Shown: positions 1-7,050 of the stretch, piece by piece
Layout of the letters: each line of letters starts with the position of its first letter
How positions within the stretch are numbered: the first letter of the stretch is position 1
Source: Gammaproteobacteria bacterium
GTDB taxonomy: Bacteria; Pseudomonadota; Gammaproteobacteria; Halothiobacillales; Halothiobacillaceae
Direction: 5' to 3'
NCBI GenBank assembly: GCA_029335925.2
Contig: JARJMX020000007.1
Span: 1-10,140 of the forward strand
Length of the DNA stretch: 10,140 nucleotides
Notes under the pieces: generated by a model
What the model saw: only the letters and a program-made list of their open reading frames with translations
Databases searched by the model: none
What the model was told of the DNA's origin: nothing
Position numbers and translations under genes: made by a program

Positions 1-22
1 CATTAACTCACGAGGATCACGC

Positions 23-1729
23 ATGACCAGACGCCTTATATTCCTGCTGCCGCTGCTGACCGCTGCCTGTGCGTCGGTCACGCCTGCACCTGAGTCGCGC
101 GCGAATGGTGAAGCGGCGGTTATGCAACACGCAGCGACAGCGGAAGATGTGCGCGGGGAATCCCTCTACTTCCTGATGCTGGGCGAACTGGCCGGCCGCC
201 AAGGCCGGGTGGTCGATGCCGGCAGGTTCTATCTGGAGTCTGCCAAACTCAGCCGCGACCCGCGTGTGGCCGAACGGGCGACCCGTATCGCCCTCGCCGC
301 ACGCGATGCGGCCACCGCCGAACAGGCTTTGGCCCTGTGGACCGCACTTGAACCAGCACACCCGGACCGCTGGGAGGCTGAGGCCCTTGTGCACCTGCGC
401 GCCAAGCGCGATGACAATGTGCTGGCCGTGTTCGATCGGCACCTTAACGAAAGCAAAGACCGTACCGCGGCCTACCGTCGTATCGTTTCCATCCTGACGG
501 TCGAGGGCATGACAGGTCTGGGCGTGATGCATGGCGTGGCTCAACGCCATGCCGAGGATGCAGAGGCCTGGCTCGCCTTGGCCCAACTTGCCATGCACTT
601 CAAGCAGCTCGACACCGCGCAGGCGGCACTGCGCAAGGTCATCCGCCTGCAACCGGAACGCAAGGAGGCCTACCTCCTGCTGGCCGGCACCCATTTCAGC
701 GCCAACCAGATCGAGCAAGGACTGAACGAGCTCCGTGCCGCAGTCGAGCGCTTCCCGAAAGATCAGTCTCTGCGACTGAACTACGCCCGCGCCCTGATCG
801 AGGCCCGTCGCTTTAACGAGGCCCGCCCGCTGTTCCAGGAGCTGCTGCGCAAGAACCCGAGCAATACCGACCTACGGTTCACTGTCGCCCTGCTGGCGCT
901 GGATGCCAACGACTTAAGCACTGCGGAACGCGAGTTGCGCGCCCTGCACAAGGTGCCCGAGCGGGCCGACGTGGCTGCCTATTACCTTGGCCGCCTGTTC
1001 GAACAGCGCGGTGACGTGCCATCCGCGCGCGACTGGTACGGCCGCGCGCGGCAGGGCGAGGTACGCATGGACGCAGTCATCCGCATCGCCATGATCGATG
1101 CTCGTCAGGGTCGCCTTGATCAAGCACGCGCCCATCTCGCTAAGGCACGCGCAGAGACCGATACTACGGAGGAGCGGGTGCGCCTGTTCCTTGCGGAAGC
1201 AGACCTGCTGAAACAGTCTGACCAGCCGGTGGCCGCCATGGGTGTGCTCGATGAGGCTCTGCGCCTCTATCCCGGCGAGCCCGACCTGCTTTACACTCGC
1301 GCCCTACTCGCGGACCAGCTCGACCGCTTTAAGGAGGCCGAGGCCGACCTGAGGGCCATCCTCGCCCAGGATCCCGACCATGCCGAGGCCCTCAACGCCC
1401 TTGGCTATACCCTCGCTGACCGTAACCTCCGTCTGGACGAGGCCTTCACGCTGATCGATAAGGCGCTCAAGCTCAACCCCGATAACCCTGCCATTCTTGA
1501 CAGCATGGGCTGGGTACTCTTCCGCCAGGGAAAGCTTGCTGAGGCCGAGGGTTACCTGCGTCAGGCCTATGCCCGCTCGTCCGACGGCGAGATCGCCGCG
1601 CACCTGGCCGAGGTCTTGGCTGCCCAGGGCCGCCGCGACGAAGCCCTGCAGCTGATCCAAAAAGGCCTGAGTCGGGAGCCCAACCGGCGTGAACTCTTGG
1701 ACCTGCAACACCGCTTGCAGCAACCATGA
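23..1729 (+). CDS. TPR-repeat lipoprotein upstream of lolB
   Basis: A 568-residue protein built almost entirely of tetratricopeptide-like helical hairpins. It starts with a short signal peptide (two Arg, then a Leu-rich stretch) ending in LTAAC, so Cys16 is a probable lipidation site; Thr at -3 is a less usual but tolerated lipobox residue. A low-complexity linker follows. From about residue 180 to the end, repeats with the pattern A..L...G.....A...L..A....P can be seen roughly ten times. The best are near the C-terminus, around NALGYTLADRN and LDSMGWVLFRQGKLAEAE. The ATG at 23 has a CGAGGA ribosome site 6 bases upstream. The stop overlaps the lolB start (ATGA). TPR lipoproteins in this position are known in gamma- and betaproteobacteria, but their exact function is not established; a scaffold or assembly role at the outer membrane is inferred from the lipobox, the repeats and the coupling to lolB. 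Confidence 0.88.
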   Translation: MTRRLIFLLPLLTAACASVTPAPESRANGEAAVMQHAATAEDVRGESLYFLMLGELAGRQGRVVDAGRFYLESAKLSRDPRVAERATRIALAARDAATAEQALALWTALEPAHPDRWEAEALVHLRAKRDDNVLAVFDRHLNESKDRTAAYRRIVSILTVEGMTGLGVMHGVAQRHAEDAEAWLALAQLAMHFKQLDTAQAALRKVIRLQPERKEAYLLLAGTHFSANQIEQGLNELRAAVERFPKDQSLRLNYARALIEARRFNEARPLFQELLRKNPSNTDLRFTVALLALDANDLSTAERELRALHKVPERADVAAYYLGRLFEQRGDVPSARDWYGRARQGEVRMDAVIRIAMIDARQGRLDQARAHLAKARAETDTTEERVRLFLAEADLLKQSDQPVAAMGVLDEALRLYPGEPDLLYTRALLADQLDRFKEAEADLRAILAQDPDHAEALNALGYTLADRNLRLDEAFTLIDKALKLNPDNPAILDSMGWVLFRQGKLAEAEGYLRQAYARSSDGEIAAHLAEVLAAQGRRDEALQLIQKGLSREPNRRELLDLQHRLQQP

Positions 1730-2322
1730 TCTTGCGCCTTCTTCTGCTCGGTGGGCTGCTCTTGCTCGCTGGCTGCGCGACCGCCCCCCTGCTCGAGCCG
1801 ACGACCGATCCTCAGCGCATCAGCCTGTGGCAGACCCACCAGGCCAAACTGCACCAGATCAAACGCTGGCGGGCTGAAGGCCGTGCCGCCATCCTTGCCC
1901 AAGGCACCGGCGGACAGATCGCCTTCGACTGGCAACGCGAGCCCGGCCAGCACGTGCTGAATATACGGACTCCACTCGGCCAGAATGTCATGCAATTAAC
2001 CCAGAATGCCCAAGGCGTGGTTCTGATCGATCAGGATGGATCGGTCTACCAAGGGGGTGACGGCGAGACCTTGCTGCGCGAGACCCTGGGCTGGAGCGTG
2101 CCGCTGGATGCCATGCACGCCTGGCTGCTCGGCTTGCCGACGTCCCAAAGCGATGCTTACAACCTGGACGAAGAAGGCCGCCTTAAGCGCATGCACAGCA
2201 ACGGCTGGCGCATCGACTACCAGCGCTACACATTGGTCAACGGTATCCCCCTCCCCAGCCGGATGGAGCTAACTCGAACCGACCTAACTCTACGTCTAGT
2301 GGTAGATAGGTGGCGTCTGTGA
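1726..2322 (+). CDS. lolB: Outer-membrane lipoprotein receptor LolB
   Basis: LolB is the outer-membrane end of the Lol pathway: it takes lipoproteins from the periplasmic carrier LolA and inserts them into the inner leaflet of the outer membrane. The 198-residue product has a strongly hydrophobic signal peptide and a textbook lipobox LLAGC with Cys17. The residues after Cys are Ala-Thr, with no Asp retention signal, which fits outer-membrane sorting. The mature part has the LolB features W..EGR.A (residues about 46-52), a beta-rich core with IRTPLGQNVMQL, the W...LLG helix near residue 130, and a C-terminal segment with LPSRMELTR. Length is near the E. coli protein (about 207). The start overlaps the stop of the TPR lipoprotein gene by 4 bases, suggesting translational coupling, and ispE starts 2 bases after its stop. 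Identification rests on sequence pattern plus the lolB-ispE gene order. Confidence 0.93.
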   Translation: MILRLLLLGGLLLLAGCATAPLLEPTTDPQRISLWQTHQAKLHQIKRWRAEGRAAILAQGTGGQIAFDWQREPGQHVLNIRTPLGQNVMQLTQNAQGVVLIDQDGSVYQGGDGETLLRETLGWSVPLDAMHAWLLGLPTSQSDAYNLDEEGRLKRMHSNGWRIDYQRYTLVNGIPLPSRMELTRTDLTLRLVVDRWRL

Positions 2323-2324
2323 GT

Positions 2325-3164
2325 ATGTTATGGTGGCCAGCCCCGGCCAAGCTCAACCTGATGCTGCGCATCGTGGGACGCCGGGCGGACGGCTACCACA
2401 AGCTACAGACCGTGTTCCAGCTGTTGGACTTCGGCGACCGGCTGGCCTTCGCACCGCGCCCAGACGGACTCATCCGCAAGCTTGACCCGCCCCCCGGAGT
2501 CCCTGAGGACAATGGCCTGGCCGTGCGCGCAGCGCGCCTTCTGCAACAAGTTAGCGGTACCACACTTGGCACCGACATCCGCCTGGACAAGCGCCTGCCG
2601 CTCGGTGGCGGTGTGGGCGGCGGAAGCTCAGATGCCGCCACCACCCTTGTGGTCCTCAACCACCTGTGGGGCACGGGACTGAACGAAGATCAATTGGCTG
2701 AACTCGGCCGCCAACTCGGCGCCGATGTGCCGGTTTTCGTACGCGGTCGCAGTGCCTGGGCCGAAGGCGTGGGCGATCAGCTCACCCCGATTGACCTGCC
2801 CGAGCGCTGGTACGTCGTCACCTGCCCGTCGGTGCACGTTAGCACCGCCGAATTGTTTGCTGACCCGAAACTTCCACGCGATATGCCGCGCATCACCCTG
2901 CACGAGTTCTGGAACGGCGAACATGATAACGCCTTCGAACCCGTTGCCGTGCGGCGCTATCCCATCATCGCCAAGGCCCTGGAGATGCTACGTCCCTTCG
3001 GCGAGCCGCACCTGACCGGCACCGGCGCCTGTGTGTTTTGCGCCTGCGCAGACTACGCAACTGCAGAATGGGCCAAGCATAGCCTGCCCGCCGGATGGAC
3101 GAGCTTCACGGCCCGGGGTGTGAATCGCTCCCCCCTGCATCTGGCACTGATGCAGCAGGCTTGA
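2325..3164 (+). CDS. ispE: 4-diphosphocytidyl-2-C-methyl-D-erythritol kinase
   Basis: IspE is a GHMP-family kinase that phosphorylates the 2-OH of CDP-methylerythritol with ATP, a middle step of the MEP (non-mevalonate) isoprenoid pathway in the cytosol. From the ATG at 2325 the product has 279 residues (E. coli 283). PAPAKLNL near the N-terminus carries the conserved Lys9. The ATP-binding glycine loop LGGGVGGGSSDAA lies at residues 93-105. GADVPVFVRG holds the catalytic Asp134, and the C-terminal GHMP motif TGTGACVF is present. The start is uncertain: GTG codons at 2310 and 2319 are in frame, the latter overlapping the lolB stop as GTGA, with AGGTGG at 2308-2313 able to serve 2319 or 2325. 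ATG 2325 was chosen because it best matches the N-terminus of E. coli IspE. No terminator is evident after the stop. Confidence 0.95.
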   Translation: MLWWPAPAKLNLMLRIVGRRADGYHKLQTVFQLLDFGDRLAFAPRPDGLIRKLDPPPGVPEDNGLAVRAARLLQQVSGTTLGTDIRLDKRLPLGGGVGGGSSDAATTLVVLNHLWGTGLNEDQLAELGRQLGADVPVFVRGRSAWAEGVGDQLTPIDLPERWYVVTCPSVHVSTAELFADPKLPRDMPRITLHEFWNGEHDNAFEPVAVRRYPIIAKALEMLRPFGEPHLTGTGACVFCACADYATAEWAKHSLPAGWTSFTARGVNRSPLHLALMQQA

Positions 3165-3281
3165 TCTGCGGCGAATTTCTTTTATGATTTTGTGTCATCT
3201 GGACGGCAAACCTGCCTCTCACCCTTGTGCGCGAGTACAGGAACCAAAGCGAGGTGAGCCCTTTCAATTTCGATAGAAGGC

Positions 3282-3309
3282 TTGCGCAACGCGCGCCGAT
3301 CCATATAAT
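3282..3309 (+). promoter_or_regulatory. Sigma-70 promoter for tRNA-Gln (and probably prs)
   Basis: A perfect -10 box TATAAT is at 3304-3309. A partial -35, TTGCGC, is at 3282-3287 with a 16-base spacer. The bases after the -10 are GCGC, a GC-rich discriminator of the type found at stable-RNA promoters under stringent (ppGpp) control; that regulation is inferred. Transcription would start around 3316, a few bases before the mature tRNA 5' end. The rest of the 158-base gap after ispE shows nothing I can assign. Confidence 0.7.
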
Positions 3310-3322
3310 GCGCAATCTCTCC

Positions 3323-3397
3323 TGGGCCGTCGCCAAGCGGTAAGGCACCGGACTTTGATTCCGGCATTCCTAGGTTCGAATCCTAGCGGCCCAGCCA
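3323..3397 (+). tRNA. tRNA-Gln (anticodon TTG)
   Basis: A full cloverleaf can be drawn. The acceptor arm is TGGGCCG (3323-3329) paired with CGGCCCA (3387-3393). The anticodon stem CCGGA/TCCGG encloses loop CTTTGAT with anticodon TTG at 3355-3357, reading CAA. A T-arm with GGTTCGAATCC follows, then discriminator G and an encoded CCA (3395-3397). The sequence is close to E. coli tRNA-Gln, including the D-arm GCCAAGCGGTAAGGC. The gene sits just upstream of prs, an arrangement I recall from Pseudomonas, and there is no terminator between them, so a tRNA-mRNA co-transcript cut by tRNA-processing enzymes is likely. Confidence 0.97.
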
Positions 3398-3436
3398 TAT
3401 TTCTTCTCAAGAATCCTCTCGAACGTGGTGCGTCCT

Positions 3437-4378
3437 ATGCTGATGGTCTTCACGGGGAACGCTAACCCCGCGCTTGCCCAGCGTGTGGTTGAGAACCTTG
3501 ACCTTAAGCTTGGCCAAGCCACCGTCACCCGCTTCAGCGATGGTGAGACTTTTGTTGAGATTCTTGAGAACGTGCGCGGCCGCGACGTGTTCGTCATCCA
3601 GCCGACTTGCGCACCGACCAACGATAACCTGATGGAACTGATGGTGATGGCTGACGCCCTGCGTCGCGCCTCCGCCGGTCGCATCACCGCCGTCGTGCCC
3701 TACTACGGCTATTCCCGCCAGGATCGCCGTGTTCGCTCCGCCCGCGTGCCTATCACCGCTAAGGTGGTCGCCAACATGCTGCAGAGCGTGGGCTTCGACC
3801 GCCTGTTGACCATCGATCTGCACGCCGAGCAGGTGCAGGGCTTCTTCGACATCCCGGTGGACAACGTCTACGCCTCGCCCATCCTGCTCGGCGACATCTG
3901 GCGGCAGAACCACGAGAACCTGACCGTGGTCTCTCCGGACGTCGGCGGCGTGGTGCGTGCCCGTGCCCTAGCCAAGCGCCTGAACGACGTGGACCTCGCC
4001 ATCATCGATAAGCGTCGGCCGAAGGCCAACGTCGCCCAGGTCATGCACATCATTGGTGAGGTGCGCGAGCGGACCTGCGTCATCATCGACGACATTGTCG
4101 ACACCGCCAGCACCCTGTGCAAGGCCGCCGAGGCCCTCAAGGAACACGGTGCGCGCAAGGTGGTCGCCTACGCCACCCACCCGGTGCTGTCCGGCAACGC
4201 TATCCAGAACCTACAAAACTCCGTGCTGGACGAGCTGGTGGTGACCGACACCATTCCCCTGCGCCCTGAGGCGCAGGCCTGCGAGCGTATCCGTGTGCTG
4301 TCCGTGGCCGGTATGCTGGCGGAGACCATCCGCCGCATCCATACCGACGAATCGGTCAGTTCGCTGTATTTGGATTGA
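3437..4378 (+). CDS. prs: Ribose-phosphate pyrophosphokinase (PRPP synthetase)
   Basis: Prs makes phosphoribosyl pyrophosphate from ribose 5-phosphate and ATP, feeding purine, pyrimidine, NAD, His and Trp synthesis. It is cytosolic and typically hexameric. Family landmarks are all present: FTGNANP at the N-terminus, [30 protein letters not shown], the RQDRR segment, the catalytic [11 protein letters not shown] (His129), the flexible loop KRRPKAN, and the PRPP-binding loop DDIVDTAST (residues 218-226). That loop reads TAST where TGGT or TAGT is usual. From ATG 3437 the product is 313 residues, near the usual 315. GTG at 3425 or 3428 would add 4 or 3 residues, and ATG 3443 is also possible; none has a clear ribosome site. 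It follows tRNA-Gln closely and is followed by a hairpin array and terminator. Confidence 0.97.
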   Translation: MLMVFTGNANPALAQRVVENLDLKLGQATVTRFSDGETFVEILENVRGRDVFVIQPTCAPTNDNLMELMVMADALRRASAGRITAVVPYYGYSRQDRRVRSARVPITAKVVANMLQSVGFDRLLTIDLHAEQVQGFFDIPVDNVYASPILLGDIWRQNHENLTVVSPDVGGVVRARALAKRLNDVDLAIIDKRRPKANVAQVMHIIGEVRERTCVIIDDIVDTASTLCKAAEALKEHGARKVVAYATHPVLSGNAIQNLQNSVLDELVVTDTIPLRPEAQACERIRVLSVAGMLAETIRRIHTDESVSSLYLD

Positions 4379-4384
4379 GTTTCC

Positions 4385-4429
4385 GCCGTGCCGTAAGGCA
4401 CGGCACACCCCGGGCTGGTCGCGGCCCGG
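4385..4429 (+). other. Two consecutive GC-rich hairpins after prs
   Basis: Hairpin 1 is a perfect 8-bp stem, GCCGTGCC (4385-4392) with GGCACGGC (4397-4404), closed by a GTAA loop of the GNRA type. Hairpin 2 pairs CCGGGC (4410-4415) with GCCCGG (4424-4429) across an 8-base loop. Neither is followed by a T run, so they are not simple terminators. They lie directly before a third hairpin that does look like a terminator, in the untranslated stretch between prs and rplY. They may protect the prs mRNA 3' end or form a leader structure for rplY. Confidence 0.6.
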
Positions 4430-4437
4430 CGGACCAC

Positions 4438-4458
4438 CCCGCCGCAAGGCGGGTTTTT
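4438..4458 (+). terminator. Rho-independent terminator between prs and rplY
   Basis: Stem CCCGCC (4438-4443) pairs with GGCGGG (4448-4453) around a GCAA tetraloop, followed by TTTTT (4454-4458). It ends 12 bases before the rplY ribosome site, leaving no room for a complete promoter downstream. rplY must therefore be reached by read-through, or from a promoter located upstream of or within the hairpins, so the element may be a partial terminator or attenuator. Confidence 0.75.
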
Positions 4459-4481
4459 GCTTGATACTTTGGAGTAACACC

Positions 4482-5081
4482 ATGAGCGTATCCTTCACCG
4501 TAAAGGCCACCCGCCGTGACGATCTGGGGAAAGGTGCGAGCCGCCGCCTGCGTCGCAAAGGTTATGTCCCGGCCGTGCTGTACGGTGGCGACGCCGAGCC
4601 CATCGCCCTGACCATTGCCCACAAGGACCTCTGGCACAACTTGGAGCACAAGAGCTTCTACTCGCACATCCTCGACATCGAGATCGACGGCAAGACCGAG
4701 AAGGCCATCCTGCGCGATCTGCAGCGCCATCCGTACAAGCCTCTGATCATGCATGCCGACTTTCAGCGTGTAGGTGCCAACGACCTTCTGCACGTCAAGG
4801 TGCCGCTGCACTTCATCAACGAAGCCATCTCGATCGGTGTGAAGAAGGGCGGTGTGGTCAACCACTTGGCCTCCGAGATTGAAATCACCTGCCTGCCGAG
4901 CAACTTGCCAGAGTTCATCGAGGTCGATCTGGCCAACGTGGACGTCGAGCAGATCGTGCACTTGGCCGACATCGCGCTACCGACCGGTGTAAGCGCGCTC
5001 GAGCTGGCTGCCCATGGCAACAATCCTGCCATCGTGGCCATTCACATGCCGAAAGGCAGTACTGCCGAAGGCGAGGCCTAA
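4482..5081 (+). CDS. rplY: 50S ribosomal protein L25, long CTC-type
   Basis: L25 binds loop E of 5S rRNA in the large subunit. This 199-residue protein is the two-domain (CTC/TL5-like) form rather than the roughly 94-residue E. coli form. The N-terminal L25 domain (about residues 5-95) contains GKGASRRLRRKGYVPAVLYGG and RDLQRHPYKPLIMHADFQRV. A beta-rich C-terminal domain follows (HVKVPLHFINEA through ALPTGV), ending in an acidic tail. The long form is linked to general stress in Bacillus (Ctc) and is usual in many proteobacteria. The ATG at 4482 has GGAG at 4471-4474; the reading frame stays open upstream, but that part overlaps prs in another frame and is not L25-like. pth follows after 9 bases. 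A terminator-like hairpin sits just upstream of its ribosome site. Confidence 0.96.
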   Translation: MSVSFTVKATRRDDLGKGASRRLRRKGYVPAVLYGGDAEPIALTIAHKDLWHNLEHKSFYSHILDIEIDGKTEKAILRDLQRHPYKPLIMHADFQRVGANDLLHVKVPLHFINEAISIGVKKGGVVNHLASEIEITCLPSNLPEFIEVDLANVDVEQIVHLADIALPTGVSALELAAHGNNPAIVAIHMPKGSTAEGEA

Positions 5082-5090
5082 TCGCCCCCT

Positions 5091-5693
5091 ATGTCCGCAA
5101 CAGCCGCCCCCCCCCAACCCGATATCCAGCTGATCGTCGGTCTCGGTAATCCCGGAGCGCGCTATGCGGACACCCGTCACAATGCGGGTTTCTGGTTCGT
5201 GGACGCGATCGCCCGGCAAACCGGTGTGAGCCTGCGTCCCGAACCCCGTTTTTATGGCGAAGCAGCCCGTACTACGCTTGATGGGCGTGAACTGTGGCTG
5301 CTTGAGCCGACCACGTTCATGAACCGCAGCGGTCAGTCCGTCGCTGCCCTTGCCCGCTTTTATAAGATCCCCCCTGAGCAGATCCTGGTCGCGCATGACG
5401 AGATCGACCTACCCGTTGGTCAAATCAAACTCAAGTTTGCAGGCGGTCATGGTGGTCACAACGGTCTGCGCGATCTCCATGCTCACCTCGGCACGCCCAA
5501 CTACTGGCGGTTGCGCATCGGCGTCGGCCATCCCGGAAGCAAAGACCAGGTTGCGGACTATGTGTTGCATCCCCCGTCCAAACTTGAGCGCGAGAAGCTC
5601 GATTTCGTCATCGACGAGGCGCGCAGTCTCCTCCCTACCCTGCTCCGCGGCGATGCAATCGCGGTCATGAACCACCTGCACGCTTTACGCTAA
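5091..5693 (+). CDS. pth: Peptidyl-tRNA hydrolase
   Basis: Pth cleaves the ester bond of peptidyl-tRNAs dropped from stalled ribosomes, recycling tRNA, and is normally essential. The 200-residue product carries GLGNPG with Asn20, TRHNAG with catalytic His30, FMN with Asn78, HDEIDLP with Asp103, and GGHGGHNGLRD with Asn124. These match the E. coli residues Asn10, His20, Asn68, Asp93 and Asn114 with a constant offset of 10. The offset comes from an extra Pro/Ala-rich N-terminus encoded across a run of nine C bases (5107-5115). No other in-frame start lies between that run and the conserved core, so ATG 5091 is used. The ribosome site is weak. The gene lies between rplY and ychF with 9-base gaps on both sides, consistent with one operon. 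Confidence 0.97.
   Translation: MSATAAPPQPDIQLIVGLGNPGARYADTRHNAGFWFVDAIARQTGVSLRPEPRFYGEAARTTLDGRELWLLEPTTFMNRSGQSVAALARFYKIPPEQILVAHDEIDLPVGQIKLKFAGGHGGHNGLRDLHAHLGTPNYWRLRIGVGHPGSKDQVADYVLHPPSKLEREKLDFVIDEARSLLPTLLRGDAIAVMNHLHALR
5107..5115 (+). repeat. C9 homopolymer tract within pth codons 6-9
   Basis: Nine consecutive C bases lie within the first ten codons of pth, before the conserved core. A one-base slip here would put the start codon out of frame with the catalytic domain. It may be a neutral product of Pro/Ala coding in GC-rich DNA, a mutable site, or a place where sequencing length error is possible. Confidence 0.85.
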
Positions 5694-5702
5694 GGCACCA
5701 CC

Positions 5703-6794
5703 ATGGGTTTCAAATGCGGCATCGTCGGACTACCCAATGTCGGCAAGTCCACCCTGTTCAATGCACTCACGCGCGCCAATATCCAGGCCGCGAACTATCC
5801 ATTCTGTACGATCGAGCCGAACGTGGGCGTTGTACCTATGCCGGATCCACGCCTAGACAAGCTGGCCGAGATCGTCAAGCCGGAGCGCGTGGTGCCCACC
5901 ACCATGGAGTTCGTGGACATTGCCGGGCTGGTGAAAGGGGCCTCCAAAGGTGAGGGTCTTGGCAACCAGTTCCTCGCTAATATCCGTGAAACCGACGCCA
6001 TCGCTCAGGTGGTGCGCTGCTTCGAAAACGACGATGTGATCCACGTCGCCGGGCGCGTTGACCCATTGGATGACATCGACGTTATCAACACCGAACTAAT
6101 CCTCGCCGACCTCGACACCGTCGCCCGCAACCTCGACCGCGCGGTTAAGGCCGCCAAATCCGGCAATAAGGACGCCTTGGCAAAGAAGGCGATCCTCGAA
6201 CGCCTGTACGCCCACCTCGATGCCGGCTACAGTGCACGTAGTCTGAACTTCACCGAAGAAGAAAAAAAGGCGATTCGCGATCTACACCTTCTGACCATCA
6301 AACCGATCATGTACATCGCCAACGTCAACGAGGATGGGTTCGAGGGCAACCCTCTCCTTGATGCTGTGCGCGAACACGCCAAGGCTGAAGATGCGGTCGT
6401 GGTGCCGGTGTGCGCCGTGATCGAGGCTGAGATCGCCGAGCTGGATGATGCCGACAAGGGCGAGTTCCTCGAAAGCATGGGCCTAAGCGAACCTGGCCTC
6501 AACCGCGTGATCCGTGCAGGCTACGACCTGTTGGGTTTGCAGACCTACTTCACGGCCGGAGTCAAAGAGGTACGGGCCTGGACCATCCACAAGGGAGCCA
6601 CTGCCCCGCAGGCCGCTGGCGTAATCCACTCCGACTTTGAGCGCGGCTTTATTCGTGCCCAGGTCATCGCCTATGAGGACTTTATCAAGTACAAGGGCGA
6701 GCAGGGAGCTAAGGAGGCAGGGAAGATGCGTATTGAAGGCAAGGACTACGTGGTACAGGACGGAGATGTTATGCACTTCCTGTTCAACGTCTAA
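5703..6794 (+). CDS. ychF: Redox-regulated ATPase YchF (Obg-related)
   Basis: YchF is a P-loop protein of the Obg family that prefers ATP, associates with ribosomes and is linked to the oxidative stress response. At 363 residues it matches E. coli YchF. The P-loop GLPNVGKST is at residues 9-17. The G3 region [17 protein letters not shown] follows. The usual NKxD specificity motif is replaced by NVNE at residues 207-210, the signature behind ATP rather than GTP preference. A helical insert follows G3, and the C-terminal TGS domain includes [24 protein letters not shown] and the final [14 protein letters not shown] 5703 lies 9 bases after pth, with a modest AAGG upstream. pth-ychF adjacency is widely conserved in gamma- and betaproteobacteria. 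Confidence 0.97.
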   Translation: MGFKCGIVGLPNVGKSTLFNALTRANIQAANYPFCTIEPNVGVVPMPDPRLDKLAEIVKPERVVPTTMEFVDIAGLVKGASKGEGLGNQFLANIRETDAIAQVVRCFENDDVIHVAGRVDPLDDIDVINTELILADLDTVARNLDRAVKAAKSGNKDALAKKAILERLYAHLDAGYSARSLNFTEEEKKAIRDLHLLTIKPIMYIANVNEDGFEGNPLLDAVREHAKAEDAVVVPVCAVIEAEIAELDDADKGEFLESMGLSEPGLNRVIRAGYDLLGLQTYFTAGVKEVRAWTIHKGATAPQAAGVIHSDFERGFIRAQVIAYEDFIKYKGEQGAKEAGKMRIEGKDYVVQDGDVMHFLFNV

Positions 6795-6809
6795 ATCGTC
6801 GACAAGCCC

Positions 6810-6838
6810 TTGACGAGGGCAACGCATAACGCGAAAAT
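6810..6838 (+). promoter_or_regulatory. Likely sigma-70 promoter for tRNA-Met
   Basis: TTGACG (6810-6815) matches five of six -35 consensus bases. After a 17-base spacer, GAAAAT (6833-6838) matches four of six -10 bases in an A-rich stretch. A start near 6845 would fall about ten bases before the tRNA. Read-through from ychF is an alternative source of transcript. Confidence 0.5.
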
Positions 6839-6855
6839 AAATAACCCAAGCTTTC

Positions 6856-6932
6856 GGCTATGTAGCTCAGGCGGTTAGAGCACGGCACTCATAATGCCGG
6901 TGTCGGTGGTTCGAATCCACCCATAGCCACCA
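6856..6932 (+). tRNA. tRNA-Met (elongator, anticodon CAT)
   Basis: A complete 77-base cloverleaf. Acceptor GGCTATG (6856-6862) pairs with CATAGCC (6922-6928). Anticodon stem CGGCA/TGCCG encloses loop CTCATAA with CAT at 6890-6892. The T-arm is GGTGGTTCGAATCCACC, and the discriminator A plus CCA (6930-6932) are encoded. The first acceptor pair is a normal G-C, ruling out initiator tRNA. The 5' half, GGCTA.GTAGCTCAG..GGTTAGAGCAC, follows E. coli elongator tRNA-Met more closely than the lysidine-modified tRNA-Ile2, which shares the CAT anticodon and remains a lesser possibility. Confidence 0.93.
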
Positions 6933-6936
6933 TATT

Positions 6937-6968
6937 AAAAACCCGCTTTGATAGCGGGTTTTTTCTTT
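6937..6968 (+). terminator. Strong Rho-independent terminator after tRNA-Met
   Basis: An 11-bp stem, AAAAACCCGCT (6937-6947) with AGCGGGTTTTT (6953-6963), has a 5-base TTGAT loop and is followed by T-rich sequence to 6968. It starts 4 bases after the tRNA CCA and separates this unit from nadK. The A/T symmetry means it could work in both directions. Confidence 0.92.
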
Positions 6969-6991
6969 TCCATGGCTTATTCCGCTAACGT

Positions 6992-7021
6992 TTTACCCCT
7001 CGCTTTAAGGTTTGCTATCGT
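6992..7021 (+). promoter_or_regulatory. Weak candidate promoter for nadK-recN
   Basis: nadK follows a strong terminator, so a promoter is expected between 6969 and 7050. The best candidate is TTTACC (6992-6997) with TATCGT (7016-7021), which has a TG one base upstream (extended -10 form) and an 18-base spacer. Another weak pair lies closer to the start: TTGCTA (7012-7017) with an AT-containing block at 7034-7040. No ribosome site is evident before the nadK ATG. Confidence 0.3.
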
Positions 7022-7050
7022 TATCCGACATACGCAATACTTGAGCCCGC

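Noticed and set aside
3218..3258. Inverted repeat CTCACC...GGTGAG after ispE
   Set aside because: Six base pairs with a loop of about 29 bases and no T run; expected by chance.
3407..3913. Minus-strand open frame opposite prs
   Set aside because: It mirrors the conserved prs coding sequence and its His/Gly-rich peptide shows no family features.
4356..4961. Long minus-strand open frame opposite rplY
   Set aside because: It is antisense to a clear L25 gene in high-GC DNA, where codon bias keeps the opposite strand open. The peptide has no recognisable domain and crosses the hairpin region.
6856..6932. tRNA-Ile2 (lysidine) reading of the CAT tRNA
   Set aside because: The acceptor and D-arm bases follow elongator tRNA-Met more closely, and the position after ychF fits tRNA-Met in the Pseudomonas layout.
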